DNA of 64,000 nucleotides from assembly GCA_041191405.1 (NCBI GenBank), contig JBEEOW010000012.1, positions 43,386-107,385 on the forward strand, read 5' to 3'. The position numbers were made by a program, and so were the translations under genes. Each line of letters begins with the position of its first letter. Position 1 is the first letter of the stretch. Under the pieces are notes generated by a model. It made no database searches, was not told the origin of the DNA, and was given only the letters and a program-made list of their open reading frames with translations. This stretch comes from JBEEOW01 sp041191405. GTDB taxonomy: Bacteria > Bacteroidota > Bacteroidia > Cytophagales > UBA9547. Positions 30,104 to 38,739 of the stretch are shown in pieces.

Positions 30104-31069
30104 CTACCTCTTACTCAAAGCATACTCTTTAGCAAAATATGTAAGTATAACCTTCGCTCCTGCCCTTTTGATACTCAGTAACATTTCATCACGAGTTTTG
30201 TCATTATCTAACCAACCGTTTTGGGCGGCGGCTTTCACCATTGCATATTCACCACTTACATTATAAGCGGCAATTGGCAATTCAAAATTATCATACAGCA
30301 ATTTTATTACATCTAAATAAGCCAACGCAGGTTTTACCATCATAAAATCAGCGCCTTCCGAAAAATCTAATTCAGCTTCAATCAATGCTTCAGCTTGGTT
30401 AGCAGGATCCATTTGATACGTTTTTTTGTCGCCCAATTTAGGTGCGGAGTTTAATGCATCCCTAAACGGACCGTAAAAAGCACTTGCATATTTTGCAGTG
30501 TACGACATAATGCCTACATCTGTAAAATCTTGACTATCCAACAAATCACGTAAATAGCCCACTCTACCATCCATCATATCGCTTGGACCTAATATATCAG
30601 CACCAGCAGCGGCTTGCGCCAATGCCATTCTTCCAAGTATTGGCAAAGTATCATCATTCAATATTTTTCCGTCTTTCACCAAACCATCGTGTCCGTCAGA
30701 ACTGTATGGATCCATGGCTACGTCAGTAATCAAACACGACTCAGGAAAACGTTTTTTAATTTCACGAATTGTAGTTAAATACAAACCTTTTTCATTGTAA
30801 CTTTCAGTAGCTGTACTGTTTTTCAATGATTCAGAAATATTAGGAAACAGAGCAAATGATTTCAATCCCAAATTCATACACTCTTCAACTTCTTTCAAAA
30901 TCAAATCAGTTGAAAATCTAAAAATCCCTGGCATTGATTTAACCTCTTCTTTTGTATTTGTGCCCTCAGTTACAAACAAAGGAAAAATTAAATCATTTAC
31001 AGTTACTTCATGCTCACGAACCATATTTCTAATGGCAGGCGAAAGTCTGTTACGTCTTGGTCTTCTCAT
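30104..31069 (-). CDS. hemB: Delta-aminolevulinic acid dehydratase (porphobilinogen synthase)
   Basis: Condenses two 5-aminolevulinate molecules to porphobilinogen in haem synthesis (cytosol). The length of 321 residues is typical. The two active-site lysines are present: Lys193 in SYTAKYAS and Lys246 (Schiff base) in MMVKPALAYLD. The metal-site segment reads DVAMDPYSSDGHDG (residues 116-129), so the three zinc-binding cysteines of the E. coli-type enzyme are replaced by Ala118, Asp120 and Asp128. This marks the magnesium/Asp type. The gene stands alone between terminators. Its product ultimately supplies haem to the many cytochromes encoded at 38-54 kb. Confidence 0.96.
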   Translation of the reverse strand: MRRPRRNRLSPAIRNMVREHEVTVNDLIFPLFVTEGTNTKEEVKSMPGIFRFSTDLILKEVEECMNLGLKSFALFPNISESLKNSTATESYNEKGLYLTTIREIKKRFPESCLITDVAMDPYSSDGHDGLVKDGKILNDDTLPILGRMALAQAAAGADILGPSDMMDGRVGYLRDLLDSQDFTDVGIMSYTAKYASAFYGPFRDALNSAPKLGDKKTYQMDPANQAEALIEAELDFSEGADFMMVKPALAYLDVIKLLYDNFELPIAAYNVSGEYAMVKAAAQNGWLDNDKTRDEMLLSIKRAGAKVILTYFAKEYALSKR

Positions 31070-31082
31070 ATTTGTTTATAAT

Positions 31083-31129
31083 AAAAAAGCATCTATTCCA
31101 AGCTAATTAAATAGCATTTGGAACAGATG
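31083..31129 (-). terminator. Intrinsic terminator after rocD
   Basis: Interrupted stem: 31090-31094 with 31125-31129, 31096-31100 with 31119-31123, and 31102-31105 with 31112-31115. It is followed on the minus strand by six T (31083-31088). Confidence 0.7.
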
Positions 31130-31207
31130 ATTTATTTTGATAATTAATTTTACAATTTAGGTATTATACGATTTTAAAAGAAAATCAAATCCTATGTAAT
31201 CTCATTT

Positions 31208-31265
31208 TTTTACCACATAGAAACATAGTTTTAGTAGATAAAATCTATGTTTCTATGTGGTAAAA
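31208..31265. repeat. 21-bp perfect inverted repeat with 16-nt loop
   Basis: Arms 31208-31228 and 31245-31265 are exact reverse complements (TACCACATAGAAACATAG plus T/A ends). The loop can pair further with one bulge. It lies between the rocD stop and its terminator, in the 261-bp gap 31070-31330. A different 14-nt unit, ACCGATAACTGAAT, is tandemly repeated at 31293-31306 and 31307-31320 with two differences. No gene seen in the gap. Confidence 0.8.
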
Positions 31266-31330
31266 TATTATTAAATTCAAAATCTTCAATCAACCGATAA
31301 CTGAATACCGATTACTGAAAACCTTAAATT

Positions 31331-32569
31331 CTATTCTTTAAAACTCAAAATTACTTTTTCGATAATATCGCAACACTCATGTAATTGCTCTTCAGTAATA
31401 ACCAAAGGAGGAGCAAAACGAATAATATCGCCATGAGTAGGTTTTGCTAATAAACCATTTTCTTTCAATGCTACACAAACGTCCCATGCAGTACGTCCGT
31501 CAGACATTGGTTTAATAATCACAGCATTCAACAAACCTTTACCTCTTACAGTTGTAACGATATTTGTTTTAGCTTTTACAGCTTCCATTCTTTCTCTGAA
31601 AACTTCACCTAAACGAGCTGCATTTTCAATTAATTTTTCGTTTTTCAATACTTCCAATGAAGCCACTGCAACTGCACAAGCAAGAGGATTTCCACCAAAA
31701 GTAGAACCATGCTCTCCTGGTTTAATAGTCAACATTACTTCATCATCAGCAAAAACAGCCGATACTGGCATTGTTCCACCTGACAAAGCTTTACCTAAAA
31801 TCAACACATCTGGACGAACATTTTCATGGTCAGATGCAAGCATTTTACCAGTTCTACCTATACCAGTTTGAACTTCATCTATCATTAAAAGAACATTGTG
31901 TTTTTTACAAAGTTCCTCCGCTTTTTTCAAATAACCTTCAGTTGGCACATACACACCTGCTTCACCTTGTATAGGCTCAATCCACAATGCAGCTACATTT
32001 TTATTTAGCAAAGCAGCCTCTAAAGCAGCAACATCATCATAAGGAATTACCTGATAACCTGGCATAAATGGACCAAAGTTAGTAGTTGAATCAGGGTCAG
32101 TTGATGCCGAAATAATAGCAAGCGTACGTCCGTGGAAATTACGTTCAACTGCCACAATAATTGCTTCACCAGCAGGAATACCTTTTACTTGGTAAGCCCA
32201 TTTTCTCGCTAATTTCAAAGCAGTTTCATTTGCCTCAGCACCTGAATTCATCATCAAAACTTTTTCATAACCAAAAGTTTCACAAAGATATTTTTCAGTT
32301 AAACCAAGTTTATCATTGTAAAATGCTCTTGAAGTTAAAGTTAAAGTTTGCGCTTGCTCAACCATAGCCTTAATTATAGCGGGGTGACAGTGTCCCTGAT
32401 TTACAGCACTATAAGCAGAAAGGAAATCAAAATATCTTTTTCCATCTACATCCCATACATGTACACCTTGACCTTTAGCCAACACAACTTCAAGAGGATG
32501 ATAATTGTGTGCGCCAAATTTGTCTTCCAAAGCCATAGCTTCAGCCGCTGAAATTAAAGTATTAGTCAT
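31331..32569 (-). CDS. rocD: Ornithine aminotransferase (ornithine--oxo-acid transaminase)
   Basis: PLP-dependent class III aminotransferase that converts ornithine and 2-oxoglutarate to glutamate-5-semialdehyde and glutamate, linking arginine and proline metabolism (cytosol). The 412-residue length is usual. Visible motifs are NSGAEANE (108-115), FHGRT (145-149), the PLP-contacting DEVQTGIGRTGK starting at Asp231, and the PLP lysine Lys260 in LILGKALSGG. The N-terminal FGAHNYHPLEVVL is characteristic of ornithine aminotransferase rather than acetylornithine aminotransferase. A -7-like box TACATTTG lies far upstream on the minus strand (32743-32750) without a clear -33 box, which would give a long leader. 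Single gene with its own terminator. Confidence 0.95.
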   Translation of the reverse strand: MTNTLISAAEAMALEDKFGAHNYHPLEVVLAKGQGVHVWDVDGKRYFDFLSAYSAVNQGHCHPAIIKAMVEQAQTLTLTSRAFYNDKLGLTEKYLCETFGYEKVLMMNSGAEANETALKLARKWAYQVKGIPAGEAIIVAVERNFHGRTLAIISASTDPDSTTNFGPFMPGYQVIPYDDVAALEAALLNKNVAALWIEPIQGEAGVYVPTEGYLKKAEELCKKHNVLLMIDEVQTGIGRTGKMLASDHENVRPDVLILGKALSGGTMPVSAVFADDEVMLTIKPGEHGSTFGGNPLACAVAVASLEVLKNEKLIENAARLGEVFRERMEAVKAKTNIVTTVRGKGLLNAVIIKPMSDGRTAWDVCVALKENGLLAKPTHGDIIRFAPPLVITEEQLHECCDIIEKVILSFKE

Positions 32570-32947
32570 ATTAATTAGTTAATAATTTTTCTTGTGGAAT
32601 GTTTTGAATGTTTTATAAGGAACAAATGCTCATTTAACATCACAAAACAACTAAATTTTCAATAAATCTTTATAGTTTAAGTAATTTTCAATTTGACAAA
32701 AAACTGAAAAACGTAAACTAACAACAGACTACTAAAAGAATACAAATGTACATAAAATGAGCGAAGCATAAATTAATAAGCTAGAATAATATTGTTAAAA
32801 TGATAAAAAACAGTTAGGTTGCAAAGCATTTTAAGGAAAAAGTAAAAAATATATTATTTAATTCTTCGATTTGTTTTTGAAAATTAAAACAAAAGCGTAC
32901 ATTTGCAATCCTGTTTTTGAGTAAGAAACACTGTACATAAAGATATC
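32570..32947. other. Divergent intergenic region between rocD and rpmB
   Basis: 378 bp of AT-rich sequence. It contains the rpmB promoter near its right end and a possible rocD -7 box at 32743-32750 (minus strand). No open frame, RNA gene or strong hairpin was recognised. Confidence 0.6.
32876..32905 (+). promoter_or_regulatory. Bacteroidota-type promoter of rpmB-rpmG-DUF4295
   Basis: -33 box TTTG at 32876-32879, an 18-nt spacer and -7 box TACATTTG at 32898-32905. It lies about 42 nt upstream of the rpmB ATG and matches the Bacteroidota primary-sigma consensus TTTG/TANNTTTG. Confidence 0.8.
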
Positions 32948-33193
32948 ATGGCTAAAGTTTGTCAATTAACTGGCAAGAGAACAAGAGTTGGTAACAACGT
33001 TTCTCATGCAAACAATAAAACAAAACGTAAGTTTTTCCCAAACTTACACACTAAACGCATCTTCATACCAGAAGAAAACAAATGGGTAGTATTAAAATTA
33101 TCTACACAAGCGTTACGTACTATTAACAAAAATGGAGCTTCTGCTGTTATTAAAGACGCAAAAGCGAAAGGCTTATTTACTGGAAAAATCTAA
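32948..33193 (+). CDS. rpmB: 50S ribosomal protein L28 (bL28)
   Basis: An 81-residue basic large-subunit ribosomal protein. The N-terminus MAKVCQLTGKRTRVGNNVSH and the central NNKTKRKFFPNLHTKRI are diagnostic for bL28. Only one Cys is present, so there is no zinc ribbon. It is the first gene of a compact three-gene unit (rpmB, rpmG, DUF4295 gene) with 10-15-nt gaps, a promoter just upstream and a terminator after the third gene. This order is typical of Bacteroidota. Confidence 0.97.
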   Translation: MAKVCQLTGKRTRVGNNVSHANNKTKRKFFPNLHTKRIFIPEENKWVVLKLSTQALRTINKNGASAVIKDAKAKGLFTGKI

Positions 33194-33208
33194 TCTACCT
33201 GAATCAAG

Positions 33209-33397
33209 ATGGCTAAGAAAGCAAAAGGTAATAGAATACAAGTAATCCTTGAGTGCACAGAGCACAAAAATTCAGGATTAGCTGGTATGTCACGTTACAT
33301 TACCACAAAAAACCGTAAAAACACTACTGCAAGGATGGAGTTACGTAAGTACAATCCAGTGTTAAAAAAATATACTGTTCACAAAGAAATTAAGTAA
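33209..33397 (+). CDS. rpmG: 50S ribosomal protein L33 (bL33)
   Basis: A 62-residue basic ribosomal protein with the bL33 signatures RIQVILECTEHKNSG, YITTKNRKNT and RMELRKYNPVLKKYTVHKE. The usual two CxxC zinc pairs are absent (one Cys only), which places it in the zinc-independent C- form. It lies 15 nt after rpmB and 9 nt before the DUF4295 gene. Confidence 0.96.
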   Translation: MAKKAKGNRIQVILECTEHKNSGLAGMSRYITTKNRKNTTARMELRKYNPVLKKYTVHKEIK

Positions 33398-33406
33398 TAG
33401 CTAACC

Positions 33407-33562
33407 ATGGCAAAGAAAGTAGTTGCAACCCTGAAGTCAACAGACTCTAGCAAGGCTTATGCTAAAGTTATTAAGGCTGTTAAATCTCCAAAAACTGGAG
33501 CTTACTCATTCAAAGAGGAAATTGTGCCTCTTGATAACGTTCAAGATGCTTTAAAAGCTTAA
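33407..33562 (+). CDS. DUF4295 family small basic protein
   Basis: A 51-residue Lys-rich protein: MAKKVVATLKSTDSS, then AYAKVIKAVKSPKTGAYSF and a C-terminal EEIVPLDNVQDALKA. This matches the Bacteroidota-specific DUF4295 family, which is nearly always encoded directly after rpmG. A ribosome-associated role is suggested only by that conserved position and its basic composition. It starts nine bases after the rpmG stop and is followed by a strong terminator. Confidence 0.9.
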   Translation: MAKKVVATLKSTDSSKAYAKVIKAVKSPKTGAYSFKEEIVPLDNVQDALKA

Positions 33563-33595
33563 TCATTCAATTGATTAATCTATTTAAATAATTTT

Positions 33596-33627
33596 AAAAG
33601 TCCCGATTTATAGTCGGGACTTTTCGT
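33596..33627 (+). terminator. Intrinsic terminator of the rpmB operon
   Basis: A perfect 11-bp stem (33596-33606 with 33614-33624, core GTCCCGA/TCGGGAC), a 7-nt loop and a run of T. Confidence 0.92.
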
Positions 33628-33677
33628 GTTATTAACTACCAATCAATTTATCATTCAAAATCTATCTAAAACACATT

Positions 33678-34637
33678 ATGGGTTTCTTTGACTTTTTTTC
33701 TAAAGACAAAAAAGAATCACTCGACAAAGGTTTGGAAAAAACAAAAGAAGGTTTTTTCTCAAAGCTGAGTAAAACAATTGTTGGAAAATCAACAGTTGAC
33801 GATGATGTGTTAGATGATTTAGAAGAAATTCTGATTGCATCTGATGTAGGTGTAGAAACTACATTAAAAATAATTACTCGAATCCAAAACAGAGTTAAGG
33901 ACGATAAATACTTAAATACCTCTGAGTTAGATAGGATTTTAAGAGAAGAAATTGCTGCTCTCCTTTCGGAAATCAGCACTGAGGATATTGACGATTTTAC
34001 TGTTCCAAAAACACAAGATGGCGTTCCTTATGTATTGATGGTGGTAGGTGTAAATGGTGTAGGAAAAACTACAACTATCGGCAAACTTGCATCGCAGTTA
34101 CATAACAGAGGTTATAAAGTTGTTCTTGGAGCAGCAGATACTTTTAGAGCAGGCGCAGTTGACCAAATTAAAATTTGGGGCGAACGTGTTGGCGTACCTG
34201 TTATTGACCACGGAATGAATACCGACCCTGCAGCGGTAGCTTTTGATGCCGTTAAAAAAGCTGTAGATATGAAGGCTGACATTGTAATTATTGATACTGC
34301 TGGTCGTTTGCACAACAAAGTGAATTTAATGAACGAGTTGAGCAAAATAAAAAGGGTTATGCAAAAATTCATTGCTGAATGTCCGCATGAAGTAATGTTA
34401 GTTTTAGACGGAAGTACCGGACAAAATGCATTTAACCAAGCACAAGAATTTACCAAAGCTACGGCAGTAAACTCACTCGCTATCACAAAGTTAGACGGAA
34501 CAGCTAAAGGTGGTGTTGTAATTGGAATTTCAGATCAATTTAAAATTCCAGTTAAATACATTGGCGTTGGCGAACGTATTGACGACTTACAAGTATTTAA
34601 CAAAACTGCTTTTGTTGAATCAATTTTTAAAAGATAA
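33678..34637 (+). CDS. ftsY: Signal recognition particle receptor FtsY
   Basis: SRP-receptor GTPase that docks ribosome-nascent chain complexes at the membrane for co-translational insertion. It is a 319-residue compact form: a short Lys/Asp-rich N-terminus (FFDFFSKDKKESLDK) in place of the long acidic A domain of E. coli, then the N domain and the G domain. GTPase motifs are GVNGVGKTT (124-132), ADTFRAGAVDQ, DTAGRLHNKVNLMNEL, TKLDGTAKGG and the closing GVGERIDDLQVF. No promoter box or following terminator was obvious. It is not closely coupled to rimO, which starts 147 bp downstream. Confidence 0.96.
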   Translation: MGFFDFFSKDKKESLDKGLEKTKEGFFSKLSKTIVGKSTVDDDVLDDLEEILIASDVGVETTLKIITRIQNRVKDDKYLNTSELDRILREEIAALLSEISTEDIDDFTVPKTQDGVPYVLMVVGVNGVGKTTTIGKLASQLHNRGYKVVLGAADTFRAGAVDQIKIWGERVGVPVIDHGMNTDPAAVAFDAVKKAVDMKADIVIIDTAGRLHNKVNLMNELSKIKRVMQKFIAECPHEVMLVLDGSTGQNAFNQAQEFTKATAVNSLAITKLDGTAKGGVVIGISDQFKIPVKYIGVGERIDDLQVFNKTAFVESIFKR

Positions 34638-34784
34638 TATTTCAGTAAACTAGTTCAAATTATAAATCATTAACCCAAATAATAGTTGGAGTTACTCAAA
34701 TTTATTATTGAACATTTTGAAACTGAAAATACAATTCAATAATTCCTCATTATCAAGAAGCTGTACATTGTACACCACTTATTT

Positions 34785-36095
34785 ATGAAAACCAAAGGAA
34801 ATAAAACTACCAAAGTTAATATTGTAACATTAGGTTGCTCTAAAAATGTTGTTGATTCAGAAGTAATGATGGCCCAATTAAGAGCCAATGAAGTAGATGT
34901 TACCCATGATGAAACCAACGATGAGGCCAATGTTGTAATTATCAATACTTGTGGTTTTATTGACAATGCAAAGCAAGAATCTATAGATACTATTTTGAGA
35001 TATGCCGATGCAAAAGAAAATGGTTTGATTGATAAGTTATATGTTTCTGGTTGTTTATCTGAAAGATATAAAGAGGACTTAGCTAAAGAAATTCCATCTG
35101 TTGATGCTTATTTTGGCACAAGAGATTTACCAGCTATTCTAAAAAAATTCAAAGCCGATTACAAACATGAGCTAGTTGGAGAAAGAATTTTGAGCACTCC
35201 TACACACTCTGCTTATTTTAAAATTTCTGAAGGTTGCGACAGACCATGTTCATTCTGTGCAATTCCAATTATGCGTGGTAATCACATATCTAAATCAATG
35301 GAAGATTTAGTTACAGAAGCTAGTAAATTGGCTGCAAAAGGAACTAAAGAATTGATTTTAATTGCGCAAGATTTAACTTATTATGGTTTAGATATTTACA
35401 AAGACCGTAAACTTGCAGATTTATTAAAACGCCTTTCGGATGTAAATGGTATTGAGTGGATTCGTTTGCAATATTTATACCCTGCGGGTTTCCCGCTAGA
35501 CGTATTAGATGTAATTGCTGAAAGAGAGAATATTTGTAAATACATGGATATGCCACTTCAACATGCATCAACAAATATGTTGAAAGCTATGCGAAGAGGT
35601 ATAACTCGTGAAAAAACAGAAGAATTGATTTATACAATACGTGAAAAAATTCCGAATGTGGCTTTGAGAACATCGTTAATTACTGGTCACCCACGAGAAA
35701 CGGTAAAAGACCACAAAGAGATGTTGGAGTTTGTTGAGAAAATGCGTTTTGAACGTTTAGGTGTTTTCACCTATTCGCATGAAGACAACACTCATTCTTT
35801 CTCAATGAAAGATAGTGTTACCGAAAAAACAAAAGCAAAGCGACAATCAGAAATAATGGAATTACAAGAAAGTATTTCATTTGAGTTGAACCAAGAAAAA
35901 ATTGACAAAACATACAAAGTACTTTTTGATAGAGTTGAAAGTGGATTCTTTGTTGGAAGAACTGAATTTGACTCTCCTGAAGTTGATAACGAAGTATTAG
36001 TACCTACCGAAGGTAATTATGTACGAATAGGCGATTTTGCCAATGTACTTATTACCGATGCCACTGAATTTGATTTGTACGGAAAGGTAATATAA
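34785..36095 (+). CDS. rimO: Ribosomal protein S12 methylthiotransferase RimO
   Basis: Radical-SAM enzyme that adds a methylthio group to the conserved Asp of ribosomal protein S12. It has 436 residues. The N-terminal UPF0004 domain carries the three cluster cysteines: Cys18 (LGCSKN), Cys56 (NTCGFID) and Cys90 (SGCLSERY). The radical-SAM triad is Cys151-x3-Cys155-x2-Cys158 in GCDRPCSFCAIP, followed by RGNHISKS. The C-terminus is a TRAM-like domain (FVGRTEFDSPEVDNEVLV). The RG(N/K)..S context and LGCSKN separate RimO from the tRNA enzyme MiaB. A terminator follows. Confidence 0.95.
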   Translation: MKTKGNKTTKVNIVTLGCSKNVVDSEVMMAQLRANEVDVTHDETNDEANVVIINTCGFIDNAKQESIDTILRYADAKENGLIDKLYVSGCLSERYKEDLAKEIPSVDAYFGTRDLPAILKKFKADYKHELVGERILSTPTHSAYFKISEGCDRPCSFCAIPIMRGNHISKSMEDLVTEASKLAAKGTKELILIAQDLTYYGLDIYKDRKLADLLKRLSDVNGIEWIRLQYLYPAGFPLDVLDVIAERENICKYMDMPLQHASTNMLKAMRRGITREKTEELIYTIREKIPNVALRTSLITGHPRETVKDHKEMLEFVEKMRFERLGVFTYSHEDNTHSFSMKDSVTEKTKAKRQSEIMELQESISFELNQEKIDKTYKVLFDRVESGFFVGRTEFDSPEVDNEVLVPTEGNYVRIGDFANVLITDATEFDLYGKVI

Positions 36096-36119
36096 TAAAA
36101 ATATAACTAAATAATAACC

Positions 36120-36150
36120 AAGGCTGTCTAAATAGATAGCCTTTTGTTTT
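36120..36150 (+). terminator. Intrinsic terminator after rimO
   Basis: A 10-bp stem with one G-T pair (36120-36129 with 36134-36143), a 4-nt loop, then TTGTTTTT. Confidence 0.85.
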
Positions 36151-36214
36151 TAATAAATAGTATCAAAAAACAAATATACAATAATTGGAGTTAAAGATTT
36201 TATAAGTACAATAA

Positions 36215-38443
36215 ATGAAAAAACTAAGCTATATATTACTGCCTATAATATTTATAATTACAATCATTTTAGGTTATAACGCTAGTAAACTCAAATTTGA
36301 CTACAATCTTGATAACTTCTTTCCAAAATCAGATACCGAATTAGATTTTTTTAAACAATACAAAAAAGATTTCACTTCTGATGATGACTTTTTAATAATT
36401 GGTATTGAAAATAACAACAAATCCATTTTTAATAAAGAATTCTTAAATAGATTAGATTCAATTACAAAACAATTAAAAAAGAATAAATATATTGAATCTG
36501 TTCATTCTTTAAGTACAGCTACAAATCCAATAATAACACCTTTTGGAATTAAAAAAGAGAAATATATAAATTTATCAAGTGAGAATTATAAGGAAGACTC
36601 TATTAATATTTTTCAATCTCAAAATATTGTAAATAATTTCATATCAAATGATAGTAAAAATATTTGCATTCAAGTAAATGTAAAACCACGTATAATAAAG
36701 CCATATTCTGATACTTTACTAAATCAAATAAATACAATACTTAAAATTAATAAACTGGGTAAAATACACATAGCTGGAAAAATAAGAGCACAAAAAGTGT
36801 ATATTGAACAGATGCAAAATGAAATGGTTGTATTCACTTCCCTTTCTTTAATATTATTAGTAATTCTCTTATATTTTGCATTTAAAACATGGTGGGGAAT
36901 AATAATTCCTATCACTGTAATTGCATTTTCTATTATATGGACACTAGGAATTTATTCTCTACTAGGACAACATATTGATGTTTTAACAGTCATACTACCA
37001 TCTATAATGTTTGTTGTAGGTATGTCAGATATTGTACATTTTAGTACAAAATATCTTGATGAAATAAGATTAGGATTTACAAAAGAAGAGGCAATTACAA
37101 AAACATTAAAAGAAGTAGGATTTGCCACTTTTTTAACAGCATTTACTACTGCAATAGGATTTGCAACACTAGCAACAGCTAACATTACCCCAATACAAAA
37201 TTTCGGAATATTTACGGCGATTGGTGTATTCATTGCATATTGTTTGTCATTTACACTATTACCATCAATTCTAATTCATTTAAAAATACCAAATGTAAAT
37301 AGTAACAAAATTGTATTTTGGGATAGGAAACTACATTCATTATTATTAATCATACTTAAAAATAAAAAAACAATAGTAATTAGTTTTTGCACTATACTAA
37401 TAATTTCAATTGGATTTATAACTAAAATAAAAACTAACACCAAAATTTTAGATGATATAAGTGAAAATGACCCATTAATGCAAGATTTTACATTTTTTGA
37501 AAATCATTTTGGAGGTGTTAGAGGATTTGAAGCACAAATAAAAGTTAAAAATAAACAACTTTTAGATTTAAATACATTAAAAGAAATAGAAAAAACAGAA
37601 CGTTATCTAAATGACGAATACCAAGTTAAGAATATAATTTCAATAGTATCAATAGTTAAAGCAATAAACAAAGCTGCCAATAATGGAGAAAATCAATACT
37701 ATAGATTACCAATAAACGAGCAAGAGCTTAGTTCAATTAATAAGATAATCACAAAATTAAAAAAGAGAGAAGAATTTAAACATTATATAAATTTAGATAA
37801 AAATATTGCTAGAATAAGTGGAAGAGTATTGGATTTAGGAAGTGCTGAAATGAGAATAAAAAATGAAAAATTTTACAATTTTATAAATACATCAAAAAAT
37901 AACAATATAACATACAAAATAACAGGAACAGCACACTTAGTAAATTTAAATAATGATTATATAACCAATGATATGAGTCAAGGTATAACACTTGATTTAA
38001 TTGTCATATTTACAATTGTATTGTTAATGTTTAGATCAATAAAAATGGGATTAATAGTAGTTGCTACTAATTTTATACCACTAATCATTGTTGGAGCAAT
38101 TATGGGAATATTTGGAATAGATTTAAAAGTATCTACATCTATTGTATTTTCTATTGCTTTTGGAATCGCCGTAGATGACACGATTCACTTTATAAGTAAA
38201 TTTAAATATGAGTTGCAAAGTAAAACAATGTTGTATGCTCTAAAAAGAACATATATTTCAACGGGAAAAGCAATAATAGTAACATCATTATTGCTTGTTG
38301 GAGGTTTTGGAACCTTAATGTTTTCAAATTTTAAAGGAACATTTTACTTAGGATTATTAGTAAGCTTAACATTATTTATTGCAATTATAGCAGATCTGTT
38401 ATTATTACCTATACTGGTTACAATGTTTTATAAGAAAAAATAA
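36215..38443 (+). CDS. RND/MMPL-family membrane exporter (HAE3-like)
   Basis: A 742-residue integral membrane protein with the two-fold RND layout: one N-terminal span (about 5-22), a large extracytoplasmic loop, a bundle of about five spans (about 205-355), then another span, a second loop and a second bundle (about 595-740). Each bundle holds the MMPL/sterol-sensing-type signature GMSDIVHFSTK (first half) and AFGIAVDDTIHFISK (second half), with the acidic residues expected for proton coupling. The family exports lipids or hydrophobic compounds; the substrate here cannot be told. It has no membrane-fusion or outer-membrane partner nearby. The gene looks richer in A/T and ATA codons than its neighbours. 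Confidence 0.88.
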   Translation: MKKLSYILLPIIFIITIILGYNASKLKFDYNLDNFFPKSDTELDFFKQYKKDFTSDDDFLIIGIENNNKSIFNKEFLNRLDSITKQLKKNKYIESVHSLSTATNPIITPFGIKKEKYINLSSENYKEDSINIFQSQNIVNNFISNDSKNICIQVNVKPRIIKPYSDTLLNQINTILKINKLGKIHIAGKIRAQKVYIEQMQNEMVVFTSLSLILLVILLYFAFKTWWGIIIPITVIAFSIIWTLGIYSLLGQHIDVLTVILPSIMFVVGMSDIVHFSTKYLDEIRLGFTKEEAITKTLKEVGFATFLTAFTTAIGFATLATANITPIQNFGIFTAIGVFIAYCLSFTLLPSILIHLKIPNVNSNKIVFWDRKLHSLLLIILKNKKTIVISFCTILIISIGFITKIKTNTKILDDISENDPLMQDFTFFENHFGGVRGFEAQIKVKNKQLLDLNTLKEIEKTERYLNDEYQVKNIISIVSIVKAINKAANNGENQYYRLPINEQELSSINKIITKLKKREEFKHYINLDKNIARISGRVLDLGSAEMRIKNEKFYNFINTSKNNNITYKITGTAHLVNLNNDYITNDMSQGITLDLIVIFTIVLLMFRSIKMGLIVVATNFIPLIIVGAIMGIFGIDLKVSTSIVFSIAFGIAVDDTIHFISKFKYELQSKTMLYALKRTYISTGKAIIVTSLLLVGGFGTLMFSNFKGTFYLGLLVSLTLFIAIIADLLLLPILVTMFYKKK

Positions 38444-38470
38444 AAGCTTCGAAATTCGAAGCTTTTTATT
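38442..38470. terminator. Bidirectional terminator between convergent genes
   Basis: A 12-bp inverted repeat (38442-38453 with 38455-38466) has A runs on one side and T runs on the other, so it can act on both strands. It overlaps the stop codon of the exporter gene and ends the respiratory operon on the minus strand. Confidence 0.85.
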
Positions 38471-38718
38471 TAAAACTCAATCAATTTATTCTTTTTACTA
38501 TGCTTATACCAAAGATAAGCTACAATTGGGAAAATTATGTATGGAACTACCATTAAATAAATTACTCCAGAATTGATCCCAGCGCCAATATGTTGATGAC
38601 TTTCTTCTTTTAGATTACTTTCAACAGATGCCTTACATAAAGCACATTGAGCAAAAGCATTTACAAAGTTATAACCAACAAGTATCATTGTTAGCAATAG
38701 ATAATTAAATAACTTCAT
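38470..38718 (-). CDS. Small secreted/membrane protein with CxxC motif
   Basis: An 82-residue protein: signal peptide or first span (to about residue 23, ending AFA), then QCALCKASVESNL, a His-containing stretch (EESHQHIG) and one transmembrane segment (about 52-70), ending in a basic tail. The CxxC and His residues would face the periplasm. Small proteins of this type with Q-C-A-x-C after the signal are common beside cytochrome oxidase genes in Bacteroidota. A redox or metal-handling role in oxidase assembly is inferred from position and motif only. It is the last gene of the respiratory run, 21 nt after the DUF420 gene. Confidence 0.75.
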   Translation of the reverse strand: MKLFNYLLLTMILVGYNFVNAFAQCALCKASVESNLKEESHQHIGAGINSGVIYLMVVPYIIFPIVAYLWYKHSKKNKLIEF

Positions 38719-38739
38719 ATTTCGTACTATTTAAATTAT

